In this document: piece by piece, positions 52,407-60,386 of the stretch
Layout: each line of letters starts with the position of its first letter
How positions within the stretch are numbered: position 1 is the stretch's first letter
Origin: DATFDN01 sp963756545
GTDB lineage: Bacteria; Pseudomonadota; Alphaproteobacteria; Acetobacterales; Acetobacteraceae
DNA length: 64,000 nt
Assembly (NCBI GenBank): GCA_963756545.1
Contig: CAVWNY010000002.1
Location: 661,526-725,525, forward strand
Direction: 5' to 3'
Program-made: the position numbers and the translations under genes
The notes under the pieces: model-generated
Database searches by the model: none
Told to the model about the DNA's origin: nothing
Seen by the model: the letters and a program-made list of their open reading frames with translations, nothing else

Positions 52407-53165
52407 ATGCGCATCGACTATCTCTACCGCTATCCCGTGAAGGGTCTCTCGGCCGAGGCGCTGGAGGCCGCCGAGGTCGAGACGGGCGGCGCCATCCCGT
52501 GGGACCGCGCCTTCGCGCTCGCGCAGGGTGATTCCGGCTTCGACCCGGAGCATCCGGCATGGCTGCCGAAGCAGAACTTCATGTGCCAGATGAAGAACGC
52601 CCGGATCGCCGGGCTGCGGTCGTTCTTCGAGCCGCGCAGCGGGACACTGACCCTGCGGGCGCCGGACGGCACCGGGGTGCGGGCCAATGCCCTGACGCAA
52701 GCCGGCCAGGCCGAGATCGGCGCCTTCCTGGCCGGCTTCCTGGGCGAGGAGGCGCGCGGGACGCCGCGCTTCCACCATATCGACGGCCACGTGTTCGGTG
52801 ATTCGCGCCGCTCCGTGATCAGCCTGATCGGGCTGGCCAGCGTGCGCGACTTCGAGGCGCGGGTGGGGTCGCGACGTCATCGCCGGCGGTTCCGAGCCAA
52901 CGTGTGGTTCAGCGGCGCGGCGCCGTGGGCCGAGCTTGCGTGGGTGGGTCAACAAATTCAGCTCGGCGGGGCGATGCTGCGCGTGCTCAAGCGCATCCCC
53001 CGCTGCGCGGCGACCGAGGTGAACCCGATCACCGCCGTCCGCGACGCCCAACCCGTGACGGAGCTGCGCGCCCTCTATGGCCACGCCGATCTCGGGATCT
53101 ATGCCGAGGTCATCGAGGGCGGGCGGTTCGCCGCGGGCGATGCGATCGAATTGTTGGGGGAGTGA
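52407..53165 (+). CDS. MOSC domain-containing protein
   Basis: This 252-residue protein has the MOSC beta-barrel used by molybdenum-cofactor sulfurases and mARC-type enzymes, with an N-terminal MOSC_N-like start (DYLYRYPVKGLSAEALEAAE). The domain includes DSRRSVISLIGLASVRDFEA and RFRANVWFSGAAPWAELAW. The conserved Cys is in LKRIPRCAATEVNPITA. It probably handles a sulfur- or molybdenum-bound cofactor, but many family members have no assigned reaction. The ATG at 52407 is only about 15 bp from the clpB promoter -35 on the opposite strand, so the two genes share a regulatory region. Confidence 0.9.
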   Translation: MRIDYLYRYPVKGLSAEALEAAEVETGGAIPWDRAFALAQGDSGFDPEHPAWLPKQNFMCQMKNARIAGLRSFFEPRSGTLTLRAPDGTGVRANALTQAGQAEIGAFLAGFLGEEARGTPRFHHIDGHVFGDSRRSVISLIGLASVRDFEARVGSRRHRRRFRANVWFSGAAPWAELAWVGQQIQLGGAMLRVLKRIPRCAATEVNPITAVRDAQPVTELRALYGHADLGIYAEVIEGGRFAAGDAIELLGE

Positions 53166-53194
53166 GGGCGGCGACCTTATGCCGGTCTCGGGCA

Positions 53195-53567
53195 TTACCC
53201 GGCATCGAGGCTGCCGGTCGCGCAATCCAGCGACGGCTCGCGAATCCCGGTCACGATCCAACCGCTCCTTTGCGGGCTCCACGCCGTCATGAAGGTGTAG
53301 ACGCAGCGGCTCACGCTTTGCCCTCCGTCGATCAGTTCGGTGGTTGAAACCCGCCGACCCTTCCCGTCCTTCTGCGTCGTGGTTACGGCCGAGGCGGGCG
53401 TGGTCGAAACGGAGAGCCGCGTCCTGGTAGGCGCGCGCGCCGTTGCCCAGCTCGACTACGTTCGATGGCGGCGCATAGGCAAGCTCGAGGGCTGCGCGCG
53501 CATCGCTCACTCGCAGGATAGGGCAAAGCGAGGCGCCGCGCAGACCGCGTGCTCGCTCGCCGCACAC
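53195..53567 (-). pseudogene. Degenerate small exported-protein-like gene
   Basis: Two minus-strand frames appear to make one protein. The first includes SDARAALELAYAPPSNVVEL and GNGARAYQ. Dropping one base of the CC at 53423-53424 connects it to TRLSVSTTPASAVTTTQKDG and then CVYTFMTAWSPQRSGWIVTG with IREPSLDCATGSLDAG and a stop at 53195-53197. The two Cys and the W-x-V-x-G strand suggest a small periplasmic protein. The N-terminus, expected to be a signal peptide, is not readable in one frame either. I do not recognise the family, and this interpretation is tentative. Confidence 0.35.
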
Positions 53568-53599
53568 AGATCATGCCGACTGGAAGCTTCCCAGCTTCG

Positions 53600-54181
53600 T
53601 CAAGTTCCAATGGCGCCCGGCAGCGCCACCACTCCGGGTGGCACTATAGGAAGACCGGCACTGGCGATCACCACCCCACCGGGAAGCCCCGCTCCTACCG
53701 TGGCGGGAGCCGTGTACACTCCGAAACCGGCCGCGCTGGGCGTCATCTTCAGCGTGTCCGTCACCTGGCTTCCGGCAAGGAGCGTCAGCATGTTGGTGCT
53801 GGCGGAGAACGTCCAGTGGTCCGCCGCCACGCCGATGAGAGCAACGAGGGAGGGAAGGCCGTTGGGGGTGACACCGGGGATGGCGGCGTTGAAGTTGACC
53901 GTGCCCTGGAACTGCAACGGATCGGTCAGGGCGAGTTGGGAATCAGTGTTGCTGGGCAGGCCGATGATCACGCCAGGGCCGACCGGCGCGGTAAGGATCG
54001 ATTTTGCGTAGCCAAAGCTGAGTTGAGAGGGGCCGGTGAGTGCGGCGTTGATCTGGGCAACCCCTACGAGGGCAGTGTTGACGGCGTTGTTGGCCGTGTT
54101 GATGGCAGCGTTGACGGTGCTGTTGGCCGTGTTGACGGCAGTGTTGACCGTGTTCGCGATCAGGCTGGTTAGGTCTGACAT
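53600..54181 (-). CDS. Hypothetical protein with an N-terminal Val-Asn-Thr-Ala repeat
   Basis: This 193-residue frame starts at the ATG 54181 after AAGGGGAAAC. Residues 1-45 are a low-complexity repeat of the form V-N-T-A (SLIANTVNTAVNTANSTVNA), encoded by tandem GTTGACGGC-like DNA. The rest has blocks such as GPSQLSFGYAKSILTAPV, GTVNFNAAIPGVTPNGLPSL and VVIASAGLPIVPPGVVALPG, rich in beta-forming and small residues. No signal peptide is evident despite the secreted-protein flavour. It is the last gene of a minus-strand row: serine hydrolase, 85-codon gene, this gene. I do not know a family. It may be a surface or adhesive protein, but that is a guess. Confidence 0.65.
   Translation of the reverse strand: MSDLTSLIANTVNTAVNTANSTVNAAINTANNAVNTALVGVAQINAALTGPSQLSFGYAKSILTAPVGPGVIIGLPSNTDSQLALTDPLQFQGTVNFNAAIPGVTPNGLPSLVALIGVAADHWTFSASTNMLTLLAGSQVTDTLKMTPSAAGFGVYTAPATVGAGLPGGVVIASAGLPIVPPGVVALPGAIGT
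54071..54150. repeat. Short tandem repeat coding for the V-N-T-A region
   Basis: The plus strand repeats units such as GTGTTGACGGC and GTTGTTGGCC with small changes over ~80 bp. It lies inside the hypothetical gene at 53600-54181 and could vary in copy number between strains. Confidence 0.55.
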
Positions 54182-54224
54182 CTTTGTTTCCCCTTCATTG
54201 TCGCCGTGTGGCTGGTGCAGTGCC

Positions 54225-54478
54225 CTACACGGTTTGTTTCACGACACCCAGTATGGATTTGTTAGCGGCGAAGAACGCGGCCTCGACCGTGGAGAAATCC
54301 TCGGCCTCCCAGTTCACGGCGAAGCAGAACGCCACCGGCGTCGGCTTGCCGCCGCCCACCACGATCTGCCCGGCGAAGCTCTTGGCATTGAGCGTGGACC
54401 CGAAGGCCGCCGCGTACTCCCCGCCCTTGGCGTAGGCGACCGTGTGCGCTGTGAATGGAACAAATATTCGCGCTGCAT
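54225..54478 (-). CDS. Small hypothetical protein, one-base frameshift
   Basis: The ATG at 54478 follows GGAGAGAGCC and opens MQREY. The run AAA at 54462-54464 (TTT in the coding strand) appears to lack one base; adding it gives FVPFTAHTVAYAKGGEYAAA followed by FGSTLNAKSFAGQIVVGGG, KPTPVAFCFAVNWEAEDFST and VEAAFFAANKSILGVVKQTV. The span becomes 255 bp, exactly 85 codons ending at 54225-54227. No signal peptide or membrane segment is visible, and I do not recognise a family. It sits 14 bp after the serine hydrolase stop, so the two are probably co-transcribed, with the V-N-T-A repeat gene next. Confidence 0.5.
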
Positions 54479-54491
54479 GGCTCTCTCCTGG

Positions 54492-55816
54492 CTAATCCGG
54501 TGCGTTCCCGAGATTCGTCTGGGGTGGCGCCGCCTCGGGATTGATCAGACTTTCCGGTTCGAAGGTGCCGAGCACCGTCGCGTAGAGCGAGGTGAGCTTG
54601 TTGTCGGGGCCCGTCGCCAAGCTGTTCAATGCGATGACTACGATTAGGTCGTCCCCAGGACGACGGAACCACGCGAACCGGTAGCCCAGCGTTGAGCGCT
54701 GGTAAAACCACACCGGAGTTCCGGCACCGGCCAGCCAAGCCTGACCGATGCCGAGAGAAAAGCCCCCCGGATCCGCCAGCGAGGTCGTCGCGATCGGCTG
54801 CCCCGAAGCCTGGGACACGAGCGAGAACAGCTCGGCCTTCTGCCGCGGCGGCAGCAGCGTGTCACTGAACAGCGCCCGTATCCAGCGGGTCACGTCGGGT
54901 AGGCTCGCGACGATACCCCCATTGCCGTTAATGGCGGATAGGTTCGTGGTTTTCATGTCCTTCCCAAGCAGGGCCTGCACGGGAGGAGGTTCGCACGGCG
55001 GCGCTTGCTCGTTACAGGGGTTCCCAAAGTAGTATCCGCTCGCCATGTGATCGAGCACCCGGTCCGGTGGCACTTGGGGCCGGTAATAGGTCTCGTGCAG
55101 TTGCAAGGGCTCAAGGAGCATCTTCCTGAGTGCTTCGGCGTACGACATGCCGGTCGCCTTGGCGATGATCATCGCGGCCAGGGTGTAATTGGTATTGGAA
55201 TAGAACCAGGGCGGCTTCGGCCCGTCCCCGGGATAGACGTAGCTGACCAGTTCCTCGAGTCCCCATGTCCGACCAAGGTCCGCGACTTCGTCGCGCTGGA
55301 ACGCGGCGTCGTCCGTATAATTCTCGATCGGCGCTGTCATGTTCAGCAACTGCTCGATCGTGATGGACGACCACGCCGGGTATCCGGCAGCCATTTGCCG
55401 AGCGTGTCGTGGATATCCAGGACGCCCGCCGCCTCAAGCTGCAATATCAGCACGCTGGTGAAGCTCTTGGTGATGCTGCCGATCTGAAACAGCGTGTCCG
55501 GACAGATCGGCCCCCCGTCCTGCAAGGACGTGCTGCCGCTTGCGACATCGAGCGCCGGGCCTTGGGCCGACGGGCTGACATGCAGGCTGACGCCGGAGAA
55601 GCCTTCCGCCTGTTGGCGCTCGGCAAAGTAGCTATCGACCGCCTGCTGCAAGGCGGGATACCGGGGATCGCTCTGGCTGGCGGCAAGCTGATCGTGGCGG
55701 TCCCGGCATTGGCCGTGCGCCGGGCTCGCGCCCGCGTAAACCGCGGCACAGATCGACAATCCGGCAAGCGTGACCGAGCGGGTAACGAATGACCGGACAT
55801 GCATTGGCTGGAACAT
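54492..55816 (-). CDS. Secreted serine hydrolase (beta-lactamase class C family), one-base frameshift
   Basis: The upstream part starts MFQPMHVRSFVTRSVTLAGL at the ATG 55816, 6 nt after GGAGG, with a signal peptide ending near SPAHGQ. The catalytic Ser-x-x-Lys is in FQIGSITKSFTSVLIL. After LGKWLP the frame breaks near 55380-55386; adding one base joins it to YPAWSSITIEQLLNM. The second part has the Tyr-x-Asn motif in PPWFYSNTNYTLAAM and ends QTNLGNAPD. The corrected span is 1326 bp, exactly 442 codons. The catalytic Ser-Lys-Tyr residues are therefore all present. It belongs to the broad beta-lactamase/DD-peptidase/esterase class, and the substrate is unknown. The small gene downstream begins 14 bp after the stop. 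Confidence 0.78.
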
Positions 55817-55936
55817 TTCGATCCTCCGATGTCATGCAGGACCAGGCCCAACTGGCTTCACCATGGGACCCTAGGGGCTTGGCCAGCCGGCGTCCCGAAG
55901 GCGGGCCGAAAATGAGACGAAATTCCGCCGATACGC

Positions 55937-56170
55937 GGCTCCGGCTGCCTGATTGCCCATCGCCTCCTCGCGGCAAGCCTCGCCGCGCTCGGCGAGATCG
56001 AGGCGGCACAGGAGGCCGTCCGCGCCCTTCTCGCCCTCGCGCCGGGCGATACGATCGCCTCGGTCGCGATCCACAACGCGCTGCGCGGGACGGGGCGCGA
56101 GCATTACCTCGCCGGGCTGCGCGAGGCCGGATTGCCGGATCGATCGGCCGGCCGGGCGGCTTCCGTCTGA
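55937..56170 (+). pseudogene. C-terminal remnant of a TPR/adenylate-cyclase-type protein
   Basis: One frame with no start codon reads GSGCLIAHRLLAASLAALGE, IEAAQEAVRALLALAPGDTI and REHYLAGLREAGLPDRSAGR to a TGA at 56168-56170. The pattern matches the last tetratricopeptide repeat and C-terminal tail often seen behind adenylate/guanylate cyclase domains. The N-terminal part of the gene is missing; a stop lies at 55913 in this frame. It is probably a deletion scar. Confidence 0.55.
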
Positions 56171-56205
56171 TCGTCGGCGCCGCGACCAGCCCTAAGCTTT
56201 GCCCT

Positions 56206-56772
56206 CTACCGCTTCGGCCAGGCGACCTCCAACCCGGACGCCAGCCGCACGCGCCATTTCCGGAAGCGCCGCCCGACCGCGCCGCCCGCGTTGGCCGACT
56301 GGCGGAGCCGGGGGAGCATCACGGCTCGCACGGGGGCGAACTTCGCAAGCAGCAGCGCGCGCGCCCGCAGGATCGCGTGGTGGGCGCGCGCGAACCAGCC
56401 GATTCGCAGCAGCGCCGGCTCGCAGGCCTGATAGATCCAGACCACGACCAGGGTGGCCAGCCCCTTGCCCAGCACGACAAGCAGCGTCGCCGCCGCGATG
56501 TGACCCTTGGCCAGGAGGAACGCCGTGCCGAGTTCGGAGGCGTGGCTGAACACCTCGGGGACCAGGAACAGCGGCAGCGCCACGCTGGGCGGCAGCAGAC
56601 CGAGCCAGAGATGCAGCGCCCTGACCAGCGGCTGACCCGCGAGCGCGCGCAGCACGGCGCGAGAGCCCTGCCAGAGCACATGCTCGCCGAGTACCAGCAG
56701 CAGCGCCGGCAGGAGCAGCAGCAGGTCGAGCAGCCACGCCACGAGGCGCCGGGGCACGGGTTCCGTCGTCAT
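56206..56772 (-). CDS. Hypothetical integral membrane protein
   Basis: This 188-residue protein has several hydrophobic stretches: LVAWLLDLLLLLPALLLVLG (residues ~10-29), LHLWLGLLPPSVALPLFLVP, and AAATLLVVLGKGLATLVVVW, so at least three membrane helices. The C-terminus is basic (RRFRKWRVRLASGLEVAWPK), likely cytoplasmic. I do not recognise the family with certainty. The codons match the genome, and it lies between the cyclase remnant and the FecR-like gene. The ATG at 56772 is a reasonable start, but I see no strong Shine-Dalgarno sequence. Confidence 0.7.
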   Translation of the reverse strand: MTTEPVPRRLVAWLLDLLLLLPALLLVLGEHVLWQGSRAVLRALAGQPLVRALHLWLGLLPPSVALPLFLVPEVFSHASELGTAFLLAKGHIAAATLLVVLGKGLATLVVVWIYQACEPALLRIGWFARAHHAILRARALLLAKFAPVRAVMLPRLRQSANAGGAVGRRFRKWRVRLASGLEVAWPKR

Positions 56773-56836
56773 TCCGGATCGAGGCTACGGCCGGCGCGTT
56801 GGCGCGGGAAGCCTAAACCGTATCGACCGGCGGCCA

Positions 56837-59149
56837 TCAGGGCTGGCCCGGACGTTTCTCCTCATGCGGCGCCGGGTGTGGCGCCGGGCGCGCCGGGGGG
56901 GCGGCCGGGGCTGGATGGAAGGCTGGCGCCGCCGGAGTCGGCGGCGGATGGAAAACGGGGGCGGCAGGGGCCGGGGCCGGATGGAACACGGGCGCAGCCG
57001 GCGTCGGCGGCGGATGGAATGCGGGCGCGGCAGGGGCCGGGGCCGGATGGAACACGGGCGCAGCCGGCGTCGGCGGCGGATGGAATACGGGCGCGGCAGG
57101 GGTCGGGGCCGGATGAGAGACGGGCACAGCCGGAGTCGGCGGCGGATGGACGACGCGCGCGGCAGGGGCCGGAGCCGGATGGAACGCGGGCGCTGCCGGG
57201 GCTGGGTGGAGCGCCGGCGCCGGGGCAGCAACCGGTCGTGCCGGTGAGGGAGCCGGGTGCGACTGCACGGATGGCGTCGTCGGATGAACGGCGGGCATCG
57301 GCACGGCGCGCGGCATCGGCTGCGCCGGTGGCGGCGCATGGCCCGGCACCCCGGACTGAACGTGCGGCATCTCGCCGGAAGTCGGGGTCGGCACCCGGCC
57401 GGCCGGGACGTGACCGACGCCGGACAAGGCCGGGGCGGCCTCTGGCTGGACCGGATGCGCGGGCGGGGCAGCGCCCGGTTGGCGCAGCGGCGGCACGATC
57501 GTGCCGGGACGAATGCTGGCCGGGGCACCCGCCGGCCTCGCACCCACGCCCGCTTGCGGCGCTGCGGCAGCGGCGGACGGAGCAGTGGAGGCATGCACCG
57601 GCGGAGAACCGCCCGGCGGCCGGACTGTGCCAGTAGGAAGACCGGGGGGCCCGCCGGGACGGGCCGGCGGCGGCCCCTGCGCCCGGATCGCCGGGCCGGG
57701 CGCCACTCGGGCCGGGGGCAGGACCGTGCCGGCCGGCGGCGGCACGGCATGGACGGCGCGCGCCACCGCCGGGGTCACACCCGCGGTGGCGGTGGTGGGC
57801 GGCAACGGCGGCCGGCCGAACACCGGGCGGGCCGCGGCCAGAACCTGCGGCGTCGGCGCGCGCGCCACCCCCGCCAGTGGCCGGGACATGGCCATCGCCG
57901 CCGCCGGCACGACCGTCGCGCCCGCGGCGTTGCGGAACTGGTTGACGGTGATGCGGTTGATCGTCGTCGTGTTGGTGATGCTGGTGATCTGCGTGAGGTT
58001 GGTCACGTGCCGGATATTCACGTCGCGCACATAGCCCGGGCCGGCGCGGAACCACGGCCGATAGACCTCTCCGGGGCCTAGCGGCACCCACCCGACCGAG
58101 CCGCTGCTCAGCAGTGCCGCCGTCACCCCGACGGCCGCGCCGACGCCGAAGAACGTCACCAGCGCCGGCGCATACACGGGATAGGCCGGCCCCTCGGCCA
58201 CCGCCTGCCGCGCCCCGGGCGTCCAGGCCCAGCGCCCGCCGATATCGACCCACCGGCCATAGTGAAACGGCGCGAAGCCCCACGGATCGTCGTCCACCCA
58301 GGTCCAGCCCCAGGGCGCGACATAGGCCCAGTGGCCCTGGCGGTACGGGACCCAGCCGGACTGCACCTCGGGATACCAGACCTGGCCGTATTGCGGGCTC
58401 TGCGACCAGGCGCCGTACTCCGCCAAATCCGCCCCGCCCGGCATCTCGGCCACCAGCGGCGGCGGCGGTACGGCGGACGAGCGGGCCGGCCGCTCCTCGG
58501 CCAGGACATGGTCGATGAACGGATCGTGGGCCGCCGGGACGAGTTGAGCCTGGAACGGCGCCTCCCCACCCGTGATCTCAACTCCCTGCCCGGCTGGCAC
58601 CTCGCCCGCCGCGCCCTCCGTCAGCGTCACCGCGCCGTCCAGCACAGCGACTTGGGTCGGCGTCTCGGTGTCGCCGGCCACGATGTCGTAGCGGCCGGGC
58701 GTGCCGATCGTCACCGCGCCGCGCGGCGTGACCAGCGTGTAAGTCTGGCCGGGCTGCAGGTCGCGCACCCGCAGATAGGCCTCGCCTTGCGGCAGGGTCG
58801 CGACGAACGCCTGCTCGTCCAGCGCGCTGACCTCCAGTTCCGTCCCGCCCGCCATGACCAGATCGGTGTCGGAAATGTCGATGCGCGCCTCGGCCCCCGG
58901 CTGGGTCCAGAACCCCTCCCCCGTCGTGACCGGATAATTCACCGCCGCCGGGCTCCAACTGTCGGCGTCGGCGGGGTGGAACGAGACGGTCCCGCTCGCG
59001 CGGGTGAGGGCGCCGACGCGGGGGGGCGGGCTGGCCTCGTCGGCCGAAGGCCCGACCTGCGCCCGCGCGGAGAGCGGGATGAAGGAGGCCGACAGGCCCG
59101 CGAACGCCGTGCCGGCGGTCAGGCGGAACAGGATGCTCTCGCGTCGCAT
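56837..59149 (-). CDS. FecR-domain / DUF6600-like exported protein with a Pro-Ala-rich repeat tail
   Basis: This 770-residue exported protein starts MRRESILFRLTAGTAFAGLS with a signal peptide ending around LSARAQ. A FecR-like domain follows (SGTVSFHPADADSWSPAAVN, YLRVRDLQPGQTYTLVTPRG). Then comes a tryptophan-rich region with WYPEVQSGWVPYRQGHWAYV and FAPFHYGRWVDIGGRWAWTP, typical of DUF6600-type proteins. From about residue 430 the chain is proline- and alanine-rich. Near the end it has repeats of the form PAPAPAAPVFHPPPTPAAPV. The start at 59149 follows GAGAGATCC. It probably acts in the periplasm or on the surface. The tail length may vary because the DNA is repetitive. Confidence 0.78.
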   Translation of the reverse strand: MRRESILFRLTAGTAFAGLSASFIPLSARAQVGPSADEASPPPRVGALTRASGTVSFHPADADSWSPAAVNYPVTTGEGFWTQPGAEARIDISDTDLVMAGGTELEVSALDEQAFVATLPQGEAYLRVRDLQPGQTYTLVTPRGAVTIGTPGRYDIVAGDTETPTQVAVLDGAVTLTEGAAGEVPAGQGVEITGGEAPFQAQLVPAAHDPFIDHVLAEERPARSSAVPPPPLVAEMPGGADLAEYGAWSQSPQYGQVWYPEVQSGWVPYRQGHWAYVAPWGWTWVDDDPWGFAPFHYGRWVDIGGRWAWTPGARQAVAEGPAYPVYAPALVTFFGVGAAVGVTAALLSSGSVGWVPLGPGEVYRPWFRAGPGYVRDVNIRHVTNLTQITSITNTTTINRITVNQFRNAAGATVVPAAAMAMSRPLAGVARAPTPQVLAAARPVFGRPPLPPTTATAGVTPAVARAVHAVPPPAGTVLPPARVAPGPAIRAQGPPPARPGGPPGLPTGTVRPPGGSPPVHASTAPSAAAAAPQAGVGARPAGAPASIRPGTIVPPLRQPGAAPPAHPVQPEAAPALSGVGHVPAGRVPTPTSGEMPHVQSGVPGHAPPPAQPMPRAVPMPAVHPTTPSVQSHPAPSPARPVAAPAPALHPAPAAPAFHPAPAPAARVVHPPPTPAVPVSHPAPTPAAPVFHPPPTPAAPVFHPAPAPAAPAFHPPPTPAAPVFHPAPAPAAPVFHPPPTPAAPAFHPAPAAPPARPAPHPAPHEEKRPGQP
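56925..57190. repeat. Tandem repeat in the FecR-like gene
   Basis: A roughly 72 bp unit made of two similar 36 bp halves (each containing GGCGGCGGATGGAA or GGGGCCGGATGGAA) is repeated about 3-4 times with small differences. It codes for the FHP-containing Pro/Ala motif and could expand or contract by slippage. Confidence 0.7.
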
Positions 59150-59273
59150 GGATCTCTCGTGCGGTAACGGGGGCGTTATCGACCCGGAGCATGGCGAAAT
59201 CGAGTCAAACCGCGCCATGAGAACGCCGCGACGGGTGGCCAGTTAGGGGATGACACCTAAAGGAGCACCGCTC

Positions 59274-59519
59274 ATGCCTCGAATCATCCCGCGGTTCATC
59301 CCTCGGCGGCTTCTGGGGCCCGCGCTCGGGCTGGCCGGGGCCGCCGCGCTGGGCGGCTGCGTCGCCTACCCCGCTCCGTATGCCACGGCGGCCTACGGCT
59401 ACTACGGCGCGCCCTACGGCTATTCGTATCCCGCATACGCGCCGGCGCCGCTCTTCGGCTTCAACTTCGGCGGCCGGGACCACGACGATTGGCGCTGGCG
59501 CCGTCGTGACTGGCGTTGA
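59274..59519 (+). CDS. Small Tyr/Gly-rich lipoprotein
   Basis: This 81-residue protein is preceded by AAAGGAG at good spacing. The signal ends in a lipobox (GLAGAAALGGC), so Cys ~29 would be lipidated. The mature part is aromatic (YATAAYGYYGAPYGYSYPAY) and ends in an Asp/Arg/Trp-rich tail (DDWRWRRRDWR). It is divergent from the FecR-like gene (both near 59.2 kb), and both encode exported proteins. The family is unknown; the composition resembles small outer-membrane or envelope lipoproteins. Confidence 0.75.
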   Translation: MPRIIPRFIPRRLLGPALGLAGAAALGGCVAYPAPYATAAYGYYGAPYGYSYPAYAPAPLFGFNFGGRDHDDWRWRRRDWR

Positions 59520-59607
59520 CCACGCAAAGAGATATGGCGTCTTGCCGGCGACACGCATATGAGCCGAGCGCTGGCCCGCGCCCGCCCGGCCCTGTATCAC
59601 TGCGGCC

Positions 59608-60384
59608 ATGCCGCCCGAGAAGCCCCGCGTCGCCCTGTTCGTCACTTGCCTTGTGGATCTCTGGCGTCCCACCGTCGGATTCGCGGCGATCAAGCTGCTG
59701 CAGCAGGCGGGGTGTCAGGTGGAGGTGCCGCGCGCGCAAACCTGTTGCGGGCAGCCGGCCTACAACAGCGGTGACCGCGCGACCGCGCGGGAACTGGCGC
59801 GCGGGATCATCGACGCCTTCATCGGATACGATTACGTGGTCGCGCCTTCGGGCTCCTGCGCGGGGATGCTGCGGCTGCACCTGCCGTCGCTGTTCGACGA
59901 CGACCCGAATTTGCGGGCGCGGGCCGACGCGCTGGGGGCCAAGACGCACGAACTGGTCAGCTTCCTGGTCGATGTGATGAAGCTTGAGGCGCTGCCCGCC
60001 CGGAGCGAGGCGGGAGCGGTGACGTACCATGACAGTTGCGCGGGCCTGCGCGAGCTTGGCGTGAAGGGCCAGCCGCGCACGCTGCTGCGCGCGATCGGCG
60101 CCCAGGTGGTCGAGATGGCGGAGCCCGAGATCTGCTGCGGGTTCGGCGGCACGTTCTGCGTGAAATACCCGGAGATCTCGGTCCGCATGGTCTCCGACAA
60201 GGCGCGCGACATCGCCGCGAGCGGGGCGCCCACGGTGCTGGCGGGCGACATGGGTTGCCTGCTTAACATCGCCGGACGGCTCACCCGCGAGGGGCGGCCG
60301 GTGGCGGCGCGACATGTCGCCGAGGTGCTGGCGGGCGTGACCGCGGACGCGCCGCCGATCGGCGAGCCGGCGCGCCGGCGCTAG
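59608..60384 (+). CDS. LutA-like (Fe-S) oxidoreductase with two CCG domains
   Basis: This 258-residue protein is of the LutA/YkgE type. Two CCG-like cysteine modules are present: QTCCGQPAYNSGDRATA with SGSCAGMLRLHLPS, and HDSCAGLRELGVKGQPR with EICCGFGGTFCVKYPEIS. These bind an unusual Fe-S cluster in heterodisulfide-reductase-like enzymes. LutA normally works with LutB and LutC to oxidise L-lactate. Neither partner is next to this gene; an MFS transporter gene begins 2 bp after its stop. The solitary arrangement may mean a different reaction. The start ATG 59608 gives the normal length. Confidence 0.87.
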   Translation: MPPEKPRVALFVTCLVDLWRPTVGFAAIKLLQQAGCQVEVPRAQTCCGQPAYNSGDRATARELARGIIDAFIGYDYVVAPSGSCAGMLRLHLPSLFDDDPNLRARADALGAKTHELVSFLVDVMKLEALPARSEAGAVTYHDSCAGLRELGVKGQPRTLLRAIGAQVVEMAEPEICCGFGGTFCVKYPEISVRMVSDKARDIAASGAPTVLAGDMGCLLNIAGRLTREGRPVAARHVAEVLAGVTADAPPIGEPARRR

Positions 60385-60386
60385 AT

